Counted from the stretch's first letter, positions 1 to 12,771 are shown. The stretch is DNA of 64,000 nt from Epiperipatus broadwayi (GCA_028023455.1 JAQFVV010006245.1:7979154-8043153); one strand, 5' to 3'. Program-made: numbers and translations. The notes: generated from the sequence alone by a model not told the origin.

Positions 1-277
1 AGTTAAATTCAATTTAATTAAATGAATTTTTTTATATGAATACATACTTGCCTAAAATATATATGTATATTTTATTTTTTGTGTTGGATTTATTCCTAAT
101 TATTATATAAAGTTTATATTTTATTATATTTACATTATTTTAAGTCTAGTTATCCATTTCTCTCTTTTATTCCAAAGCTAATCAAATATAACTACACACA
201 CCCACACTCTGTGATGCTTTGCCATGTTTTTCTTTTGAGGTAATAGTGAATAAATGGAGGACTAGCATCTAAGAAGC
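1..277. other. Intronic AT-rich sequence, nothing recognised
   Basis: It lies upstream of the first visible exon, so it is probably intron of the SLC4A11-like gene. No open frame, repeat boundary or motif is supported. Confidence 0.5.
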
Positions 278-341
278 TAAGGAGGGATTTGAACCTGACC
301 TTTTTTGGTTTAGAGATGCCATGCTAATCTGCAGTTTGTTG
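278..341 (-). repeat. tRNA-like (SINE-type) fossil
   Basis: Read on the minus strand, a perfect RNA polymerase III box-B-like sequence GGTTCAAATCC lies at 285-295, with a weaker box-A-like TTAGCATGGCATC upstream (about 318-330). The spacing is shorter than in an intact tRNA and no acceptor stem forms, so this is at most a decayed tRNA-derived SINE head. Confidence 0.35.
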
Positions 342-780
342 GATGTTTTAAATAAATAAATAGCATTCATAATGGCAAGAGATAGAGTCTTTCTGTACTT
401 TAGACATGTTTGATGGAAATGTTGACCAAGAAATATGTTTAGATACTCAATATTAATTTTAAAAATTGTTTATTGTTATTCCTAACACTCATTAATCTTA
501 AATCTAAATCTTCATACATTCATATAAAGAATTATTGTCTGTATCTAAAAAGGAGTGTAAAACCATATAGAATATTCAACTCATCTGTTTTTATTCATGC
601 TTCATAGTAAAGCATATATACTATAAATATTATTGAATTGATAAGATGAATGTATACTTTATGTAAATATTATCAATTCTAAAAACATTCTAGCCTCAAA
701 ATCAAACATATTTCAAGACTTAAGTAGAATTTTTTTTCTATATATGGATGTCCAGGTGTATCAATCTTCAGCTTACATTA

Positions 781-900
781 TGCTCTTAACTGTTATTAAA
801 ACAGGCAAAATTCTATACATATTGCCACAAGCCTTCTGGTTATCCATTGATTACTCTGGCTTGTACTGAGTGGCAATATGTATAGAGAGTTTTGCCTGTT
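781..900 (+). repeat. Fold-back of Penelope-related sequence
   Basis: Arms at 801-828 and 870-899 are near-perfect inverted repeats (GTGGCAATATGTATAGA with GTTTTGCCTGT) around a loop of about 41 bases. The left part (TTAACTGTTATTAAAACAGG) matches the end of the pseudo-LTR at 25575-25600. The right part (AAGCCTTCTGG, CATTGATTACTCTGGCTTG) matches the opposite strand of the same element, so the piece is made of two inverted fragments. TGTTATTA occurs on both sides (790-797 and 897-904) and might be a short target duplication. Confidence 0.6.
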
Positions 901-1026
901 ATTATAAGATATACTTGTATAATGAGAGAAATTGGTCTGGGATATTTTTCACTGGATGACTACTTGGGAATTATAATAAAAGATTTGGGTGGAATGCATG
1001 TCAGATATAAAATATTTGATTAGTTA

Positions 1027-1061
<35 letters not shown>

Positions 1062-1062
1062 A
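1027..1062. repeat. (AC)n(AT)n microsatellite
   Basis: Ten AC units run directly into about eight AT units. It lies in the intron upstream of exon 1335-1508. Confidence 0.95.
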
Positions 1063-1334
1063 TAAAGAATAAAATGGAAAAAAATGACCGTCTATTTCTT
1101 GAGTTTTCAATAGTTTTAAACAAGTTATTGTTTGATATTGGAAAATGGAGGGTGAAATTTGCATATTAACTTGAATTATTTGCCATAAACTTGAGCCTTT
1201 GATAGTTTTAAGCATTGTTAGAAAATAGAGAGAAAATTTGTATATTACTGCACTGTTTTGCTTTATTACTTTGTTTGATATTATATATAAATGACATGTT
1301 TTAAATAACAATCGACCCTAATAATTTATTTTAG

Positions 1335-1508
1335 ATTACGAAAAGGTCCAGCTTATCACTTAGATCTTTTTGTTGTGGCACTTCTCAACGCTTTTCTTTC
1401 TATTTTTGGACTTCCATGGATTCATGCAGCTCTTCCACATTCTCCTTTGCATGTCCGTGCTTTAGCTGATGTGGAAGAGCGTGTTGACCAAGGGCATGTT
1501 TATGAGAT
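1335..1508 (+). CDS. SLC4A11: SLC4A11-like transporter, internal exon (first of four in window)
   Basis: This exon encodes about 58 residues of the C-terminal membrane domain of an SLC4-family transporter. It runs from KGPAYHLDL through a hydrophobic helix and [19 protein letters not shown] to [12 protein letters not shown]. The pattern GLPW-(I)[13 protein letters not shown] followed by VEERV is, from knowledge of the family, closest to SLC4A11 (proton/hydroxide/ammonia-linked, borate-transporter-like branch) rather than the AE or NBC branches. The exon begins after TTTTAG (1329-1334) and ends at a GTAAGT donor (1509). The first base completes an upstream codon, and the last two bases (AT) complete Ile with the next exon. 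Exons encoding the cytoplasmic N-terminus and earlier helices must lie left of position 1. The function is inferred from homology only. Confidence 0.9.
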
Positions 1509-3190
1509 GTAAGTATTAAATTTAATTCCTTATTTATTTGTAGTAAAATTATAATCAAAGTGAGGCAAAAAACTATAATCAATAAATACACTCATATATA
1601 TTGTACTGATAACTCAAGTGAAAATGAATTAATTCAGCCACACTTTGGAAAACATTTTATTGGACTAGTAATCTTGAGGGACTATCTTTAAATACGACTA
1701 AAGAAGTGCAAATTTCATAGTTGCATCTAAAGTAGATAACAATGAAGATGTTTAAAGCTAAAACTGGTTATATTTCCCAATCAACTCCTAAAAATCCACA
1801 CTAATATTTTGGAATAGTGTTTCTTTTCATTCAGCAATAATTTGTTTTAAATTAAAAAAAATAATATATTTTATTCTTTTATCAGGGTGCCATACTAAAT
1901 GAATCAATTTCAAAAAACAGGATCTCTCAATTTACAAAATATTCTTGCGTTTTTTTGCTTAGTGGTTAAACAGTCTCTAATTAAAATATATTTTTTCTCT
2001 TAAGTGATAAGTGCCACACTGACTATTTGGAAATGAAAGCGGCTAAATAAAAAAGCACTGACAACTTGAATTAAAACTAACATTTTATTTCACAATTAAA
2101 ATTAATTCATATATATACACGCGTACACACAAAATTAAAATATTCAAATGCATTCATGTAGCAAAGCATATAAAAAAAATCAATAGATAACAATGACTAA
2201 GCAACTAAAACCTATAAAATAAATGTTAACAAAGAAATCAGATTGTACTGACTTAAAGTCTTTTCAATATATTGGGTTTTTTTTTTATGTTTAAAAACAA
2301 AATAGACTTACCATATTTTATTTTTTTAATACTTCCATTACTGATCAGAGTGGCATAAAATCGTAATGATTTTCCATTAAATGTTTCGTTTTTCACAATA
2401 AAATAAAGTCAATCGAGGCATACATTTTCCATAGGTGTTTAAATCAATCCTGGGTTAGATATTGACGTTCGAATTCAGAAAGCTTCGAAAAAATCTACAT
2501 AGTTTATGGTAAGTTAGGACACTTTAGTGTCTAGCAATGTATATTCTCTGGTCGTATTAACAAATGATCCTTGGATTCCATATTTCTGACAAGGACGATT
2601 TTTGCTTCACAAATTACAATAACCGTGAAATATATTTTTAGTCACCAATTGCCAAACTCTCCAGTCCAGAACAAATTAAAACAGCGAAATAATGAATTAT
2701 AATCCCCCAAAAATGTATCCCCTTTATATTTTTTCTCTATTAAATCTTTGTTACATATTTTTAAAAAAAATTACAAGTATACAATCGATCAGTAATTAAA
2801 AGACAGTAATAAATTGAAGACTTCTTATCTCTCAATTACTGTTTGTGTGTATATATATATATATATTATCTGAAAATTTAACCGAATTAACAAAAAAATA
2901 TTTAAATTTTGCTTTCTTAATTTAAGCATATTACATGGATTTAAGTTCTTTTTTTTTATTAAAATTCATTTTAATAAATGATAAATTTATTTATCCAAGT
3001 AAAATGTTTTCCTATAATTCATCTCTGCAAACACATACACGCCTAACTTAATAATATTTTCAATCTAAAAGAACTTGAAAAAATATTTAATAATTGAGAA
3101 CATGCTTGCTATGCTGGGTAACCATTGTAATATATATATATTCTCACGGATAAATGAGCTCTCTCTTTCTCTCTCTCTCTATATATATAT
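1509..3190. other. SLC4A11-like intron 1, left part
   Basis: AT-rich intronic DNA without supported coding. It holds short (TA)n runs near 2850 and 3130 and a CT/AT run at 3161-3194. I recognise no mobile element here. Confidence 0.6.
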
Positions 3191-3199
3191 ATATCAAAG

Positions 3200-5565
3200 G
3201 GGCTGCAGAAAGGAGTTTGCTATTAACTGAAAGGAGACCCTTTGATTCCTCTTGGAGGCCTTAAAGGAACCAAGCAGGGCAAATTCCTAACGTCCATTCC
3301 ATACGTTCTTGTCGTTGCAGCTGTTATTACTATGTGATTATTCATATAGTGGGCTGCTCACCAACACGCATTAGTCAGGCTTTTTACCTGAGTTTAATAT
3401 CAAGAAACCCCATGGTCTTTCTTCTCAGTGCCTGATAAGGCAGAATGAATGTTTGTGTAAATGATAAATATTTTTCCAATACATATATACAATTATGACA
3501 GACAAATACAGTTCATATTCCTAATCTTCAGAAACATTCTAATGAATTTAAATTAGAACTTACAAATCGGTTTCAAGTATTAGTAGATTTTGAACATGAT
3601 TCAAATTTGAATGAAATTAATATGGAAATAACTGATACACTTTTAAAAATGGCAACAAAGATAGCTGGTAGAAAAAAGCAGCAATTGACCAATAAAATTT
3701 CTACTGAGACTAGAGAATTTATGAAGAAAAGAAGGAATATGAAGATATACAAAAATGATGCATTAAAAAGAATTGAATATCTCGAATTTTGTAAAATGGT
3801 GTGGAAAAGAGTTGAAAATGATATAAGAAAGTATAACTGTGAACTAGCAAGGAAAGCTGTAGAAAAAAATAAAAGTCTCAAGAATGTAAAACATTTTGGT
3901 ATTGGTAGGAAATTTATATCTGCAATAAGAAGAAAAGATGGAATTATTACTAAAAAGAGAGATGACATCATGAAATTGGTAGAAGATTTTTTATCAAGAA
4001 TTATATAGTAATAAAGAACAAATACCTCCAATATCTATTACATCTCCTGAATTGCCCAGAATTTTAAATGAAGAAATGAGACATGCAATTAAATGTATGA
4101 AGAAAGGAAAGGCTCCAGGTAATGATGGAATTTATAATTGATATATTAAAAGAAGCAGGTGAAGAAATATAATTTTTTTAGCAAATGTTATATACCAAAT
4201 GTCTAAACGATAAAGATGTACTGGATGATTGGAAGAATGCAGTAATAATATTAATATTTTAAAAAGATGATAAAGAAGATATTAGAAATTACAGACCTAT
4301 CAGCCTTTTATCAGTTTTATATAAAATTTTACCAAGATAATTACAACTTGTCTACAGAGAACATTGGATTTCCACCAACCAAGAGAACAAGCTGGATTTA
4401 AAAGTGGCTTTAGTACAGTAGATCATATCCAGGTATTAAGAGAAGTTATAGAAAGGACAAATGAATATGAGTTGTCATTATGTTTTGGATTTGTAGATGA
4501 TGAAAAGGCATTTGATTCTATAAACATTTCTTCAGGGATTAAAGCATTGGATCATCAAGGTATAGATCCAGGATATTGTCATATTTTAAAGAATATTTAT
4601 AAAAATGCAACAGCAACACCTAGATTACATAATGATACTGGGAAAATCAACATTGAGAAAGGTATAAGACAAGGTGACTATATCTCCAAAACTTTTTACA
4701 GCAGTGCTGCAAGAAGTATTTTGTGGATTAAAATAAGAAACTAATGGAGTAAAAGCAAATGGAGATTATTTACATCATTTAGATTTCACAGATGGTGTAG
4801 TTGTTTTTGCAAATAATGCTTCAGAGCACAGGAAATGTTGCAGGAGTTATCAGATAAAAGTAGGAAAGTAGGACTGAAGACAAATGTTAAAAAGACTAAA
4901 GTAATGTTTAATCGATTTGCTCAAAATATGAAAATAAAGATTGATTATAATAAATTAGGAGAAGTTAACTGTTACAAATATCTTGGTCAGATTACTAATA
5001 CGGATAGAAATATAATGGAGGAAATTAATCATAGAATTAAACTTGGTTGGAGGGCTTTTTGTAAAAATAAGGTGATACTAAAAGGAAATATGCTTATGTG
5101 TTTGAAAAGGAAGGTTTTTAACAAATGTGTTTTACCAGTTCTTACTTATGGATCTGAGAATTGGATGCTTAATAGAAGAACAATACAGAGACTTCAGACC
5201 ACTCAAAAGAAGTATGGACAGATGTATGTTGGGAGTAACAAGAAGAGATCGTAAACGTAATATATGGGTAAGGGAACAAACAGGTGTTACTGACCTCATT
5301 GAAAAAATTAAAAGATTGAAGTGGAATTGGGCTGGACATATTGCTAGAAGAGATGATAATAGATGGACACTTGAAATTTTAAACTAGATTCCAAGAGATT
5401 GTAAAAGATCCAGAAAGAGACCACATGAGATGGATGGATGAAATAAGAAAGTGTGCACGGGTGATGTGGAGAAGAGAATTTAAAGATCGGAGAAGATGAA
5501 TTAAACATGGAGAGACCTTCATCCTGCAGTGGATTGATAATGGTTGATGATGATGATGATGATGA
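3200..5565 (+). mobile_element. RTE-type non-LTR retrotransposon, copy 1 (endonuclease region deleted)
   Basis: The insertion is bounded by a 9-bp direct repeat ATATCAAAG at 3191-3199 and 5566-5574, a good target-site duplication. The 3' end is (TGA)7 at 5545-5565, the simple-repeat tail typical of RTE elements. The body encodes an RTE reverse transcriptase and C-terminal region. Compared with copy 2 in the same intron, the sequence jumps near 3508 from the equivalent of 6568 to the equivalent of about 7388, so nearly the whole APE endonuclease segment is missing. The part 3200-3480 is not seen in the other copies and may be 5' UTR or unrelated sequence carried in. Confidence 0.85.
3508..5547 (+). 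pseudogene. RTE reverse-transcriptase polyprotein relic (copy 1)
   Basis: Readable blocks in shifting frames are as follows. 3607-4005 is the linker before the RT domain (TDTLLKMATKIAGRKKQQLT, RKAVEKNKSLKNVKHFG). Near 4100 is KGKAPGNDGI, the RT entry motif. At 4364-4741 are QAGFKSGFSTVDHI, motif A FVDDEKAFDSI and GIRQGD. Near 4775 is motif C, where HLDF-ADD has become HLDFTDG. 4835-5254 runs through NVKKTKVMFN and CYKYLGQI to VLTYGSENW, and the last block contains WNWAGHIARRDDNRWTLEIL. At least four frame breaks and the lost second catalytic Asp of motif C mean it cannot be active. The terminal stop TGA (5545-5547) is the first unit of the repeat tail. Confidence 0.85.
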
Positions 5566-5574
5566 ATATCAAAG

Positions 5575-6534
5575 ACAAGTTTTATATGAGAAGAGGTTTG
5601 ACTACATTTTCAATTCAGAATATTTTCACTACAAAATCCATTATTTACACAGTTAGAGAAATACATTTATTACTTTACAACTTTTGAAGTTCATAGTTAG
5701 ACAACAGTATTCGGAAAAAAAAGGAGGAATTAGACATAAGTAAAATAGCAGTCTGATAATACTGTTTTCTTCCAGGACAATATTAATTTATTGCAGAATA
5801 TCATAGTTACCAGAATAAGCAATAAAAAATATTTTTAATTCGTAAAGAAACTATTATTCAAAACTATTTTTTCCCACAGAGCTAATGTAAGCCATATCAG
5901 GCTATTATCATGATAGGAAGATATATACCATCATAAATAAATAATTTATTTCATTTGTCATCAAGTGTATTAATATCATTGACTTTTTGATTATTATTTT
6001 TTTGTTTCATAGATATTTTATGCAAATCTTAATGGAAATAAATATTATCTTTATTAGAGTTTAAAAATAAATTGCAGATTTGAAGTAGACATTCTAATTA
6101 TTTATTATAACGTTTGAAAAGTTGGACTTATAAGAAGTATTTTAATGGAAACAGTGAGATGGAGATAATTAGCAAATAATAAGACTAAAGAGCACCTGAT
6201 TTGTGAAATTCATTTACAGCTTTAATTGAAGGCAATAGTGTGTCTTTTCTATACATTTAACTATTTAGTACTTCTTATTATCTGAAAGATGATGGCTAAT
6301 CTTAAGAGTCTAAAGAGCTCATTTTATCAAGATATTATCATTAAAAATGACTGACTTAAATGATGCAACTGTAGAAACACAAGATACATGTTTTAATAAT
6401 AGTAATTAAACACAACATAATCATCTAGATTTTTATATCTGAATTTAAGACAAAAGAAATACCATGATCTTTGCTTTTAGTTGCTTGATGGTTCACAATT
6501 TAAACATCATTGAGTTTTCTTAAAATAAGATGGA
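5575..6534. other. Intronic spacer between RTE copies
   Basis: AT-rich sequence between two RTE insertions in intron 1. There is no open frame, and I see no repeat structure. Confidence 0.5.
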
Positions 6535-8526
6535 GTATTACTGAATATTTACATATTTACAATTATAACAGACAAAAGTAAATTGTCTCTTATTCTCTGA
6601 ACACTGTATCATATTTAGCCAAAGAAGGGATTGGTAATTGAAGATGGAAGATGTCCTAAAATGCTTGATTTTAGATTAAGACTCCATTTACTAATGATCT
6701 TTTTTTTAAGTATCTAAAATTTTCCATTATTTTCAAATAAAGGAAGATTACAAGGAATTAGAGGAGTATTATCTAATATTAAATAGGATATTATTAATCT
6801 TTATAAAATTAAAAGAAAAGGTGAACAGACAAATGATTTGAAAAGTGGCATTATATTTAATTATAAAGACACAAATAGTCAAAGCACAAATAAAATGGAA
6901 TTTATTATAAATAAGAAGTGGAGAAATAACCGTGTGGAGATTGATGATATGAGGTTAGTTGTTACATTAAATGGAAGACACCAAATTCAAATAATTTAAG
7001 AAGTAGATTATTTTTATAGAGATGTACAAAATAGTTTTGATCTTGTCAAACAGCATTTTAAAATTATTATGGGAGTTTTTAATGCTAAAATTGGAAAATG
7101 ATTTAAAGATGAAAGTGTAGATTTGATTAAGATAATAGAAATGAAAATGAGAGAGAACACAAACTTGTTGAGTTCACAGAAAAACTGAGGAAAATGCTAT
7201 GTGGGAATAAACATGGATACATCTAATTGACAGTATAGAAGAATTGAATTATATTTTAAATAAGACAAAATATTTATATTTTAAGATTGTAATATTTTTA
7301 ATAGATTCAACCTGGAAAGTGGTCATTGATTAAATAAAATGTATATGAAAATGATAGAGATTCAGACTCTAAAAGAAACAGTATTAACAGCTCATATTTT
7401 TATACTTCAGAAATGCTCTAATGGACTTACATTAGAACTTTCTAATAATTTAAAAATATTGATGGACTTTGAATATAGTTCATATTTAAGTGAGATAAAT
7501 AGGAAGATAACTGATATTCTATTCAAAAATGCAACAAAATATATGAAGACAAGAAAGAATTTTGAAAATATTTTAACATGATCTATTAAAAAGTTTTATT
7601 GACAATATATAACTGTGACTTTGCAATAAAAAAAAAAAAAACATAAAAGTTTTAAAAGTATAATATAAAATTTTAACATTGAAAGAAGTGTTATTTCAAT
7701 GATAAGAAGATGGAAATAATGAGTTCTTCAAAGAATTATATAGTAATAATAAATAAGAAAACAAAGTAATTACTACAATTACCAACATTTTTTTAAATTG
7801 TTAAACATTTTTAATGAAAAAGTGAGATATGCAATTAAATTTATTAAGAAGGGAAAGTTCCAGGCAATGATGGAATTATAATTGATAGCTTAAAAGAAGC
7901 AGGTGAAGAAAATGTAACACTGTGATAAAACTATATACAAAATATCTAAATATTAAAGATGACTTAATTGATTGAAACAATGCAGTAATAATGTTGTTAT
8001 CAAGAAAAGTGATAAAGAAAATATTAAAAATTATAATTCTATCACAACTTGGATTCAAACTAACTAACAGAACAAACTATGTTTTAAAATGATTTTAGCA
8101 CAATGGATGGGATGACATTCAAATATTGAGAGAAATTGTAAAAAAGATCAAATGAATATGAATTAGAATTATTAATTGGATTTGTAGATTATGAAAAGGC
8201 ATTTGATTCTTTAAGCAATTCCACAATGATTAAAATTTTGTACCATCAAAATATAGACAAAAAGTATCATTCTGAAAAATATTAATCATAATGCATGACA
8301 CTGAAAATATTAACATTGATAAGGGCATATGACAGAATGATTACATATCTCCAAAACTTTTTACAGCAGTTTAAGAAAAAAACATTATCAGATTAAAATA
8401 GAAAGTTATATACGGAAATTATTTAAGTCATCTAGATTTTGCAAATAATGTGGTTCATTTTTCAAATAACATTTCAAAACTTCAGGAAACATTGCAAGAG
8501 TCATTAAATGAAAGTAAAAAAGTAGA
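6535..8526 (+). pseudogene. RTE retrotransposon, copy 2 (decayed, 3'-truncated)
   Basis: This older, heavily mutated copy keeps the order endonuclease then RT. Near 6790-6960 the endonuclease reads EVRRKGE-like, then INKKWRNN-VEIDD. Near 7065-7100 IIMG(D)FNAKIGK appears as IIMGVFNAKIGK, so the metal-binding Asp is lost. The linker at 7339-7575 matches copy 1, and PGNDGIIID stands near 7862. Motif A FVDYEKAFDS is intact near 8180-8215. Motif C is HLDFANNV near 8432, so both catalytic Asp are changed. Homology stops near AGTAAAAAAGTAG (8512-8526), where a tetranucleotide microsatellite replaces the remaining C-terminus and tail. The 5' limit is approximate. Confidence 0.75.
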
Positions 8527-8650
8527 TCTATCTACCTATCTACCTACTTACCTATCTACCTACCTACTTACCTACCTACCTATCTATCTATCTATCTATC
8601 TGATTCTCTCTATCTTTCTATCTGTCTATATACCTATCATCTATCTATCT
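8527..8650. repeat. (TACC/TATC)n tetranucleotide microsatellite
   Basis: About 124 bases of TCTACC, TTACC and TATC units with a short interruption near 8602. It directly replaces the expected 3' end of RTE copy 2. Confidence 0.95.
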
Positions 8651-9068
8651 GTTTGTCTTCCTCAATTGCCCATCTATAAAATTCTTAATCGCCATTAATT
8701 GATATCACATCTGAATAACTATTTTATTTTGCAACAGCTTTCTACCTAACCAATTAACAAAATTTCTTTCTATAAAACTAAATTTATTCTATTAACAGAT
8801 TTGCATTAGAATTTAAAAAAAAAGTAAATTCTAATAATCCTATCAGTCACTTTATTATAGTTTTCCTGCCTTGCCGCATCAATATCTATATCCAACATTT
8901 TTCTATTGGAATATAGAAGTATATGTGTGTGTTTGTGTGTTCATGTGTGTATTCATTACTTTGCTACTATAACAGAACTGCAAATATTTATTTTCTCATA
9001 TAAATAGTTAGTATTAAGTACAAAATATATGTCCTCATTAATATATATTCTTTTTATTCTTTATATAG
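8651..9068. other. Intron 1 end, nothing recognised
   Basis: AT-rich intronic sequence leading to the acceptor at 9067-9068. A short TG-rich run lies at 8921-8950. Confidence 0.5.
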
Positions 9069-9264
9069 TATTGTTCGTGTTCGCGAAACACGATTGACTG
9101 TCTTACTGTCTCATATTTTGATTGGCCTTTCAGTTTTTATGTTGCCTTATCCTTTAGCTTATATCCCTAAAGCCGTCCTCGATGGTTTATTTCTTTATGT
9201 AGCCATCACTGCGCTCAAGGGTAATGAGATGTTTGATCGCATCTTACTGCTTGTTACTGAACAG
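9069..9264 (+). CDS. SLC4A11: SLC4A11-like transporter, second exon in window
   Basis: Sixty-five codons follow the one base that completes Ile from the previous exon, reading IVRVRETRLTVLLSHILIGL and then a second hydrophobic segment with the motif IPKAVLDGLFLYVAITALKGNEM. VRETRLT and the IPK-VL-GLFLY run are family landmarks just after the re-entrant/late helices of the SLC4 membrane domain. The acceptor is TATATAG (ending 9068) and the donor is CAG|GTAAAT (9265), leaving phase 0. Splicing to 1508 keeps the frame open, and no stop occurs across the join. The exon is less AT-rich than its surroundings, as expected for a constrained coding exon. Two hydrophobic stretches (about residues 10-28 and 36-50 of this exon) are likely membrane helices. 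Confidence 0.9.
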
Positions 9265-10077
9265 GTAAATTATGCTTTATTTTATTGACTGAGTAAAAAA
9301 AAATCTTATTTATATCTTTCTAAGACTTTTTGTAAAATAAAATAATAATTAATAATCCATATTATTTTCATGTATTAAAAAACCATATTACTAAAGGCCA
9401 AATTGTTTCATATTTATCTAGTAATATTTATTTTATATAAATAAAATAATATAGAAAAAAAAAAGATTACATACAGGTAAATGTTTACGTAGTTGTACCT
9501 ATACTAAACAATATATAACAGTGCTAGAAAATAAAATGTGCTTTAAAAAAAAGATAGATGTGATGAACCATGTTAATTAACTATGCTAAAATATTAATAA
9601 TAATTTTTGTATATAATATTTATATATAATTTTGAAAATATAATGTAATTATATATATATATATATAAGAATTCTTTTCTTTTTACTAAAAAATACCTGT
9701 GATTAAAGGAAACTAGGGATTTTCATTGAAAAATATCTCTCATTAGAATGGATTAATAGTCATAGTTTAAAAAATGCCTATAAATAAAAATAGAGCATAG
9801 ATTGATTATAGTATTGATAACCAGATAGAAAGTTAGTCTTCCTAGGCAAACATGCATTTCGACAAAATTAATCATTGCAAGGTTATAGAAGACGTAGCAG
9901 ATAAACAAGTCAAGGAATCCATGTGCTCACTGGACTGAAGGGTTCAAAAAGAGATTGGCTTACTCTGTAAGTAATCAATAGATTTTACATAATGCTATTG
10001 AACAGATCACACTAATCTTTTATGTTTTCCATAAGTATCAAAGTTTAAAATATATTTATGTAGAGATTTCACTTAAT

Positions 10078-10114
<37 letters not shown>

Positions 10115-12574
10115 CAACCTCTCTGTCGTGAGTCACATATATAAGTTCTAAAAATAAATAAAAAGGAATATAATGTTTTTAAAACTTTTTAAAGGATTAT
10201 TTTTTTAAGGCAAATTATAATGTATTAACAAATTAAAAAACAAAAAAAAATTAAGAAATGAAAAGTTAGTTTCTTTATTTTTTTAAATTTGATGTGAAAA
10301 TAAAATTAATTGTTTGCACAAATATTAATAAAAAATAATAATAAAGCAAATGTGGGTTAAAGGCAGATAATGGAAAAACATTCTATTGTTGCAATGGTTG
10401 TATGAGAATTTTGACTGTTGCTAGACAACAACAACAAAAAAAAGCATTCTAATTGACCATAATTGGTTTTACCAACCATGAAGATTTTTTTTATTCAATT
10501 TAATTTTAGTTGCCATGGTTGAATAAAAATTTAGTTGGGATGTTAGCTCATCTTTCTAAAGATGCATTCTTTGTGGGAATGTGATATCCATGTACTAAAA
10601 ATAAATGCCTAATTATACATACTATTGTCAAATTTATCTGCTGATAACTGTATCGAAACACAATATTTATTTTAAAAATAAAGAAGTCAAAGAAGAAATA
10701 AACCATGGATTATAAAAAAATGTACAAAGAAGAGGTACCTGCATACATATTGAATATTCATTTGCATAATTAAAAAGAAATTGTGTCAGAAGAATCTACT
10801 AGTTTTTGCTATGTATACATAAGCCATGGAGATACCATATTATTTTGAATATAAGATAGACTTTTTTTTTCAAATTTTAGACCAATAAAAGAGGAACGCA
10901 TCTTAAATTGGTAACAATAATTTTTACCATCTTGTTTCTGCTGATCTTGGCTTTGTGCTATGAATGTGTATAGTATTACGATTGTTGACCTGTGTAGAAT
11001 AATATATTAAATTTTTTTTAATCAAAAAAGAAAAAAAGATTTAACATTACGTATCAATATTTTTTAGATTAATTTTGTAAATGGCTTTAATTCTCTCTCT
11101 CTCTTTCAAACTGCTACTTTTAACACTATTTTGCTGATTTTATTGTTATTTTATTGAGAAAATCATATTGAATAACTTTTAGAATTTTTTATAACATATA
11201 AATTAGTATAACAGTGAGATAAAAATCTACCTTCTATGGTGATTGGTTGTTTCTTATTCTTTGCACAAGAGAGATTTTGTCAATGATTTTGACAGTTCTG
11301 ATATTTTCTTTTTGATTTTCAACGTGAAAATGTGTGTTTTAGAATCTTTTTTTTACACATTTATAATTTTTTTCAAAAAATATTTATGAAAATATTAATT
11401 ATTTTAGAAAAATGATTCAGATTTTAAAAGAAAAATTTACTTTTACATGAAAGCAAATTAACAAAGAAATTATAATGTTCAGCTGCAATTTATAATTAGA
11501 TGACAAAAATATGTTTCATGTTGACCACTATAAATTATTTTTGCCAATTATAAAATGAAATTTATTTTTAAAAAAACTTTCATTTAATTTAATAATCTGA
11601 CAAATTATTAATTTGCATTTTAGAAAAGGTTTTTAATCTAAATAAAAAAGATATACCAGTAACATTAATATCAATACCATATTTAATGTTTTTTTTAAAA
11701 AAAAACATGTTATAGTATTTATACTAAAAAAAGAAGACTTTATAATGCAAACAATTTACATATAATTTTGAGTGGGTTTTGCAGTCTTGGAAAGATATAC
11801 ATGAAGAAATTTATCAAAAAAAAAAATTCTTAAAATGTTGCATTGTTAATGATTTAAATGTCCTGCAGATGAAAGTATGCCTGAAGATTTGCAATAAATT
11901 ATATGAGATTATTGTATTTATATTAGTTCCTATTTAAGTAAATAAAAAGGTTTTTTTTATTTTTCAATAAAATCATTTAAAAAAATTTTTGAGCTTAAAA
12001 TTCTACTGCATGCTTAAATTTGGGGACATCTTATATTAAGCCAATAAACATCACATGACATCTTATATTCAAAGTAATATGGTATATGAATAATGACCAA
12101 ATACATTAACAGTAAATTGAGAAATATATAAAATGCAGAAGAGAGGGGGGGAATGAACATTACATATATGTTGAGCTCAACAGACAAATAAAACCAAGGG
12201 CAAATTTAGTAAGTTTATTTTTGATAAATAAACATTTGCAAAAGTCTCATTTTTTCTTGCATTAAAAATTAACATGTTGATATTTTTTTGTTATTTTATA
12301 AGAGTAAAGCCACATGTGATATAAAAGAATGAGAAACATTCATTTTAAATATTTTTGAAGTTACAATTATTATTGTTAATCTTATGACTAAAAAATCAGT
12401 CAAGTTGGGAGGAGTAATTGACTTGAAGTTTTTCTTTTTGCCATATATATTTCATTTTATTGATTAATAATGTAAAATAATAATTATACAGAGTTTAAAT
12501 ACCAAATTTTAATACTATAATTGTACAGAATATACTTTCAAAAAAGAGAACATTAATTTTTTTCTGATTTGAAT
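9265..12574. other. SLC4A11-like intron 2, left part
   Basis: AT-rich intronic DNA, over 3 kb, without a readable coding block or element boundary. It contains (TA)n at about 9649-9667 and 10081-10112, several A- or T-homopolymers and a CT run near 11093-11105. Confidence 0.5.
10081..10112. repeat. (AT)16 microsatellite
   Basis: Uninterrupted AT dinucleotides in intron 2. Confidence 0.95.
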
Positions 12575-12771
12575 ACTATTATTTTTTTTGGTTTATTGCG
12601 TATTCATTTTGTGTAATGAACCATGCCATTTTTATTTTGCATTTACCATTGTTTCTCTTGTCATATACAACTCTAACAGCACTCAGATCACAGCTATAGA
12701 TTCTCTTTCATGCTTGAGAAAGATGAATTCAGGCTTAATCTTAGATTTCTTATACATTAATGAGTGTTGGA

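Noticed and set aside
3573-4031. 152-codon minus-strand frame
   Set aside because: Antisense shadow of the RTE linker coding on the plus strand. The same applies to 56387-56737 and 55177-55455 opposite RTE copy 4, and 39957-40139 opposite LINE copy B.
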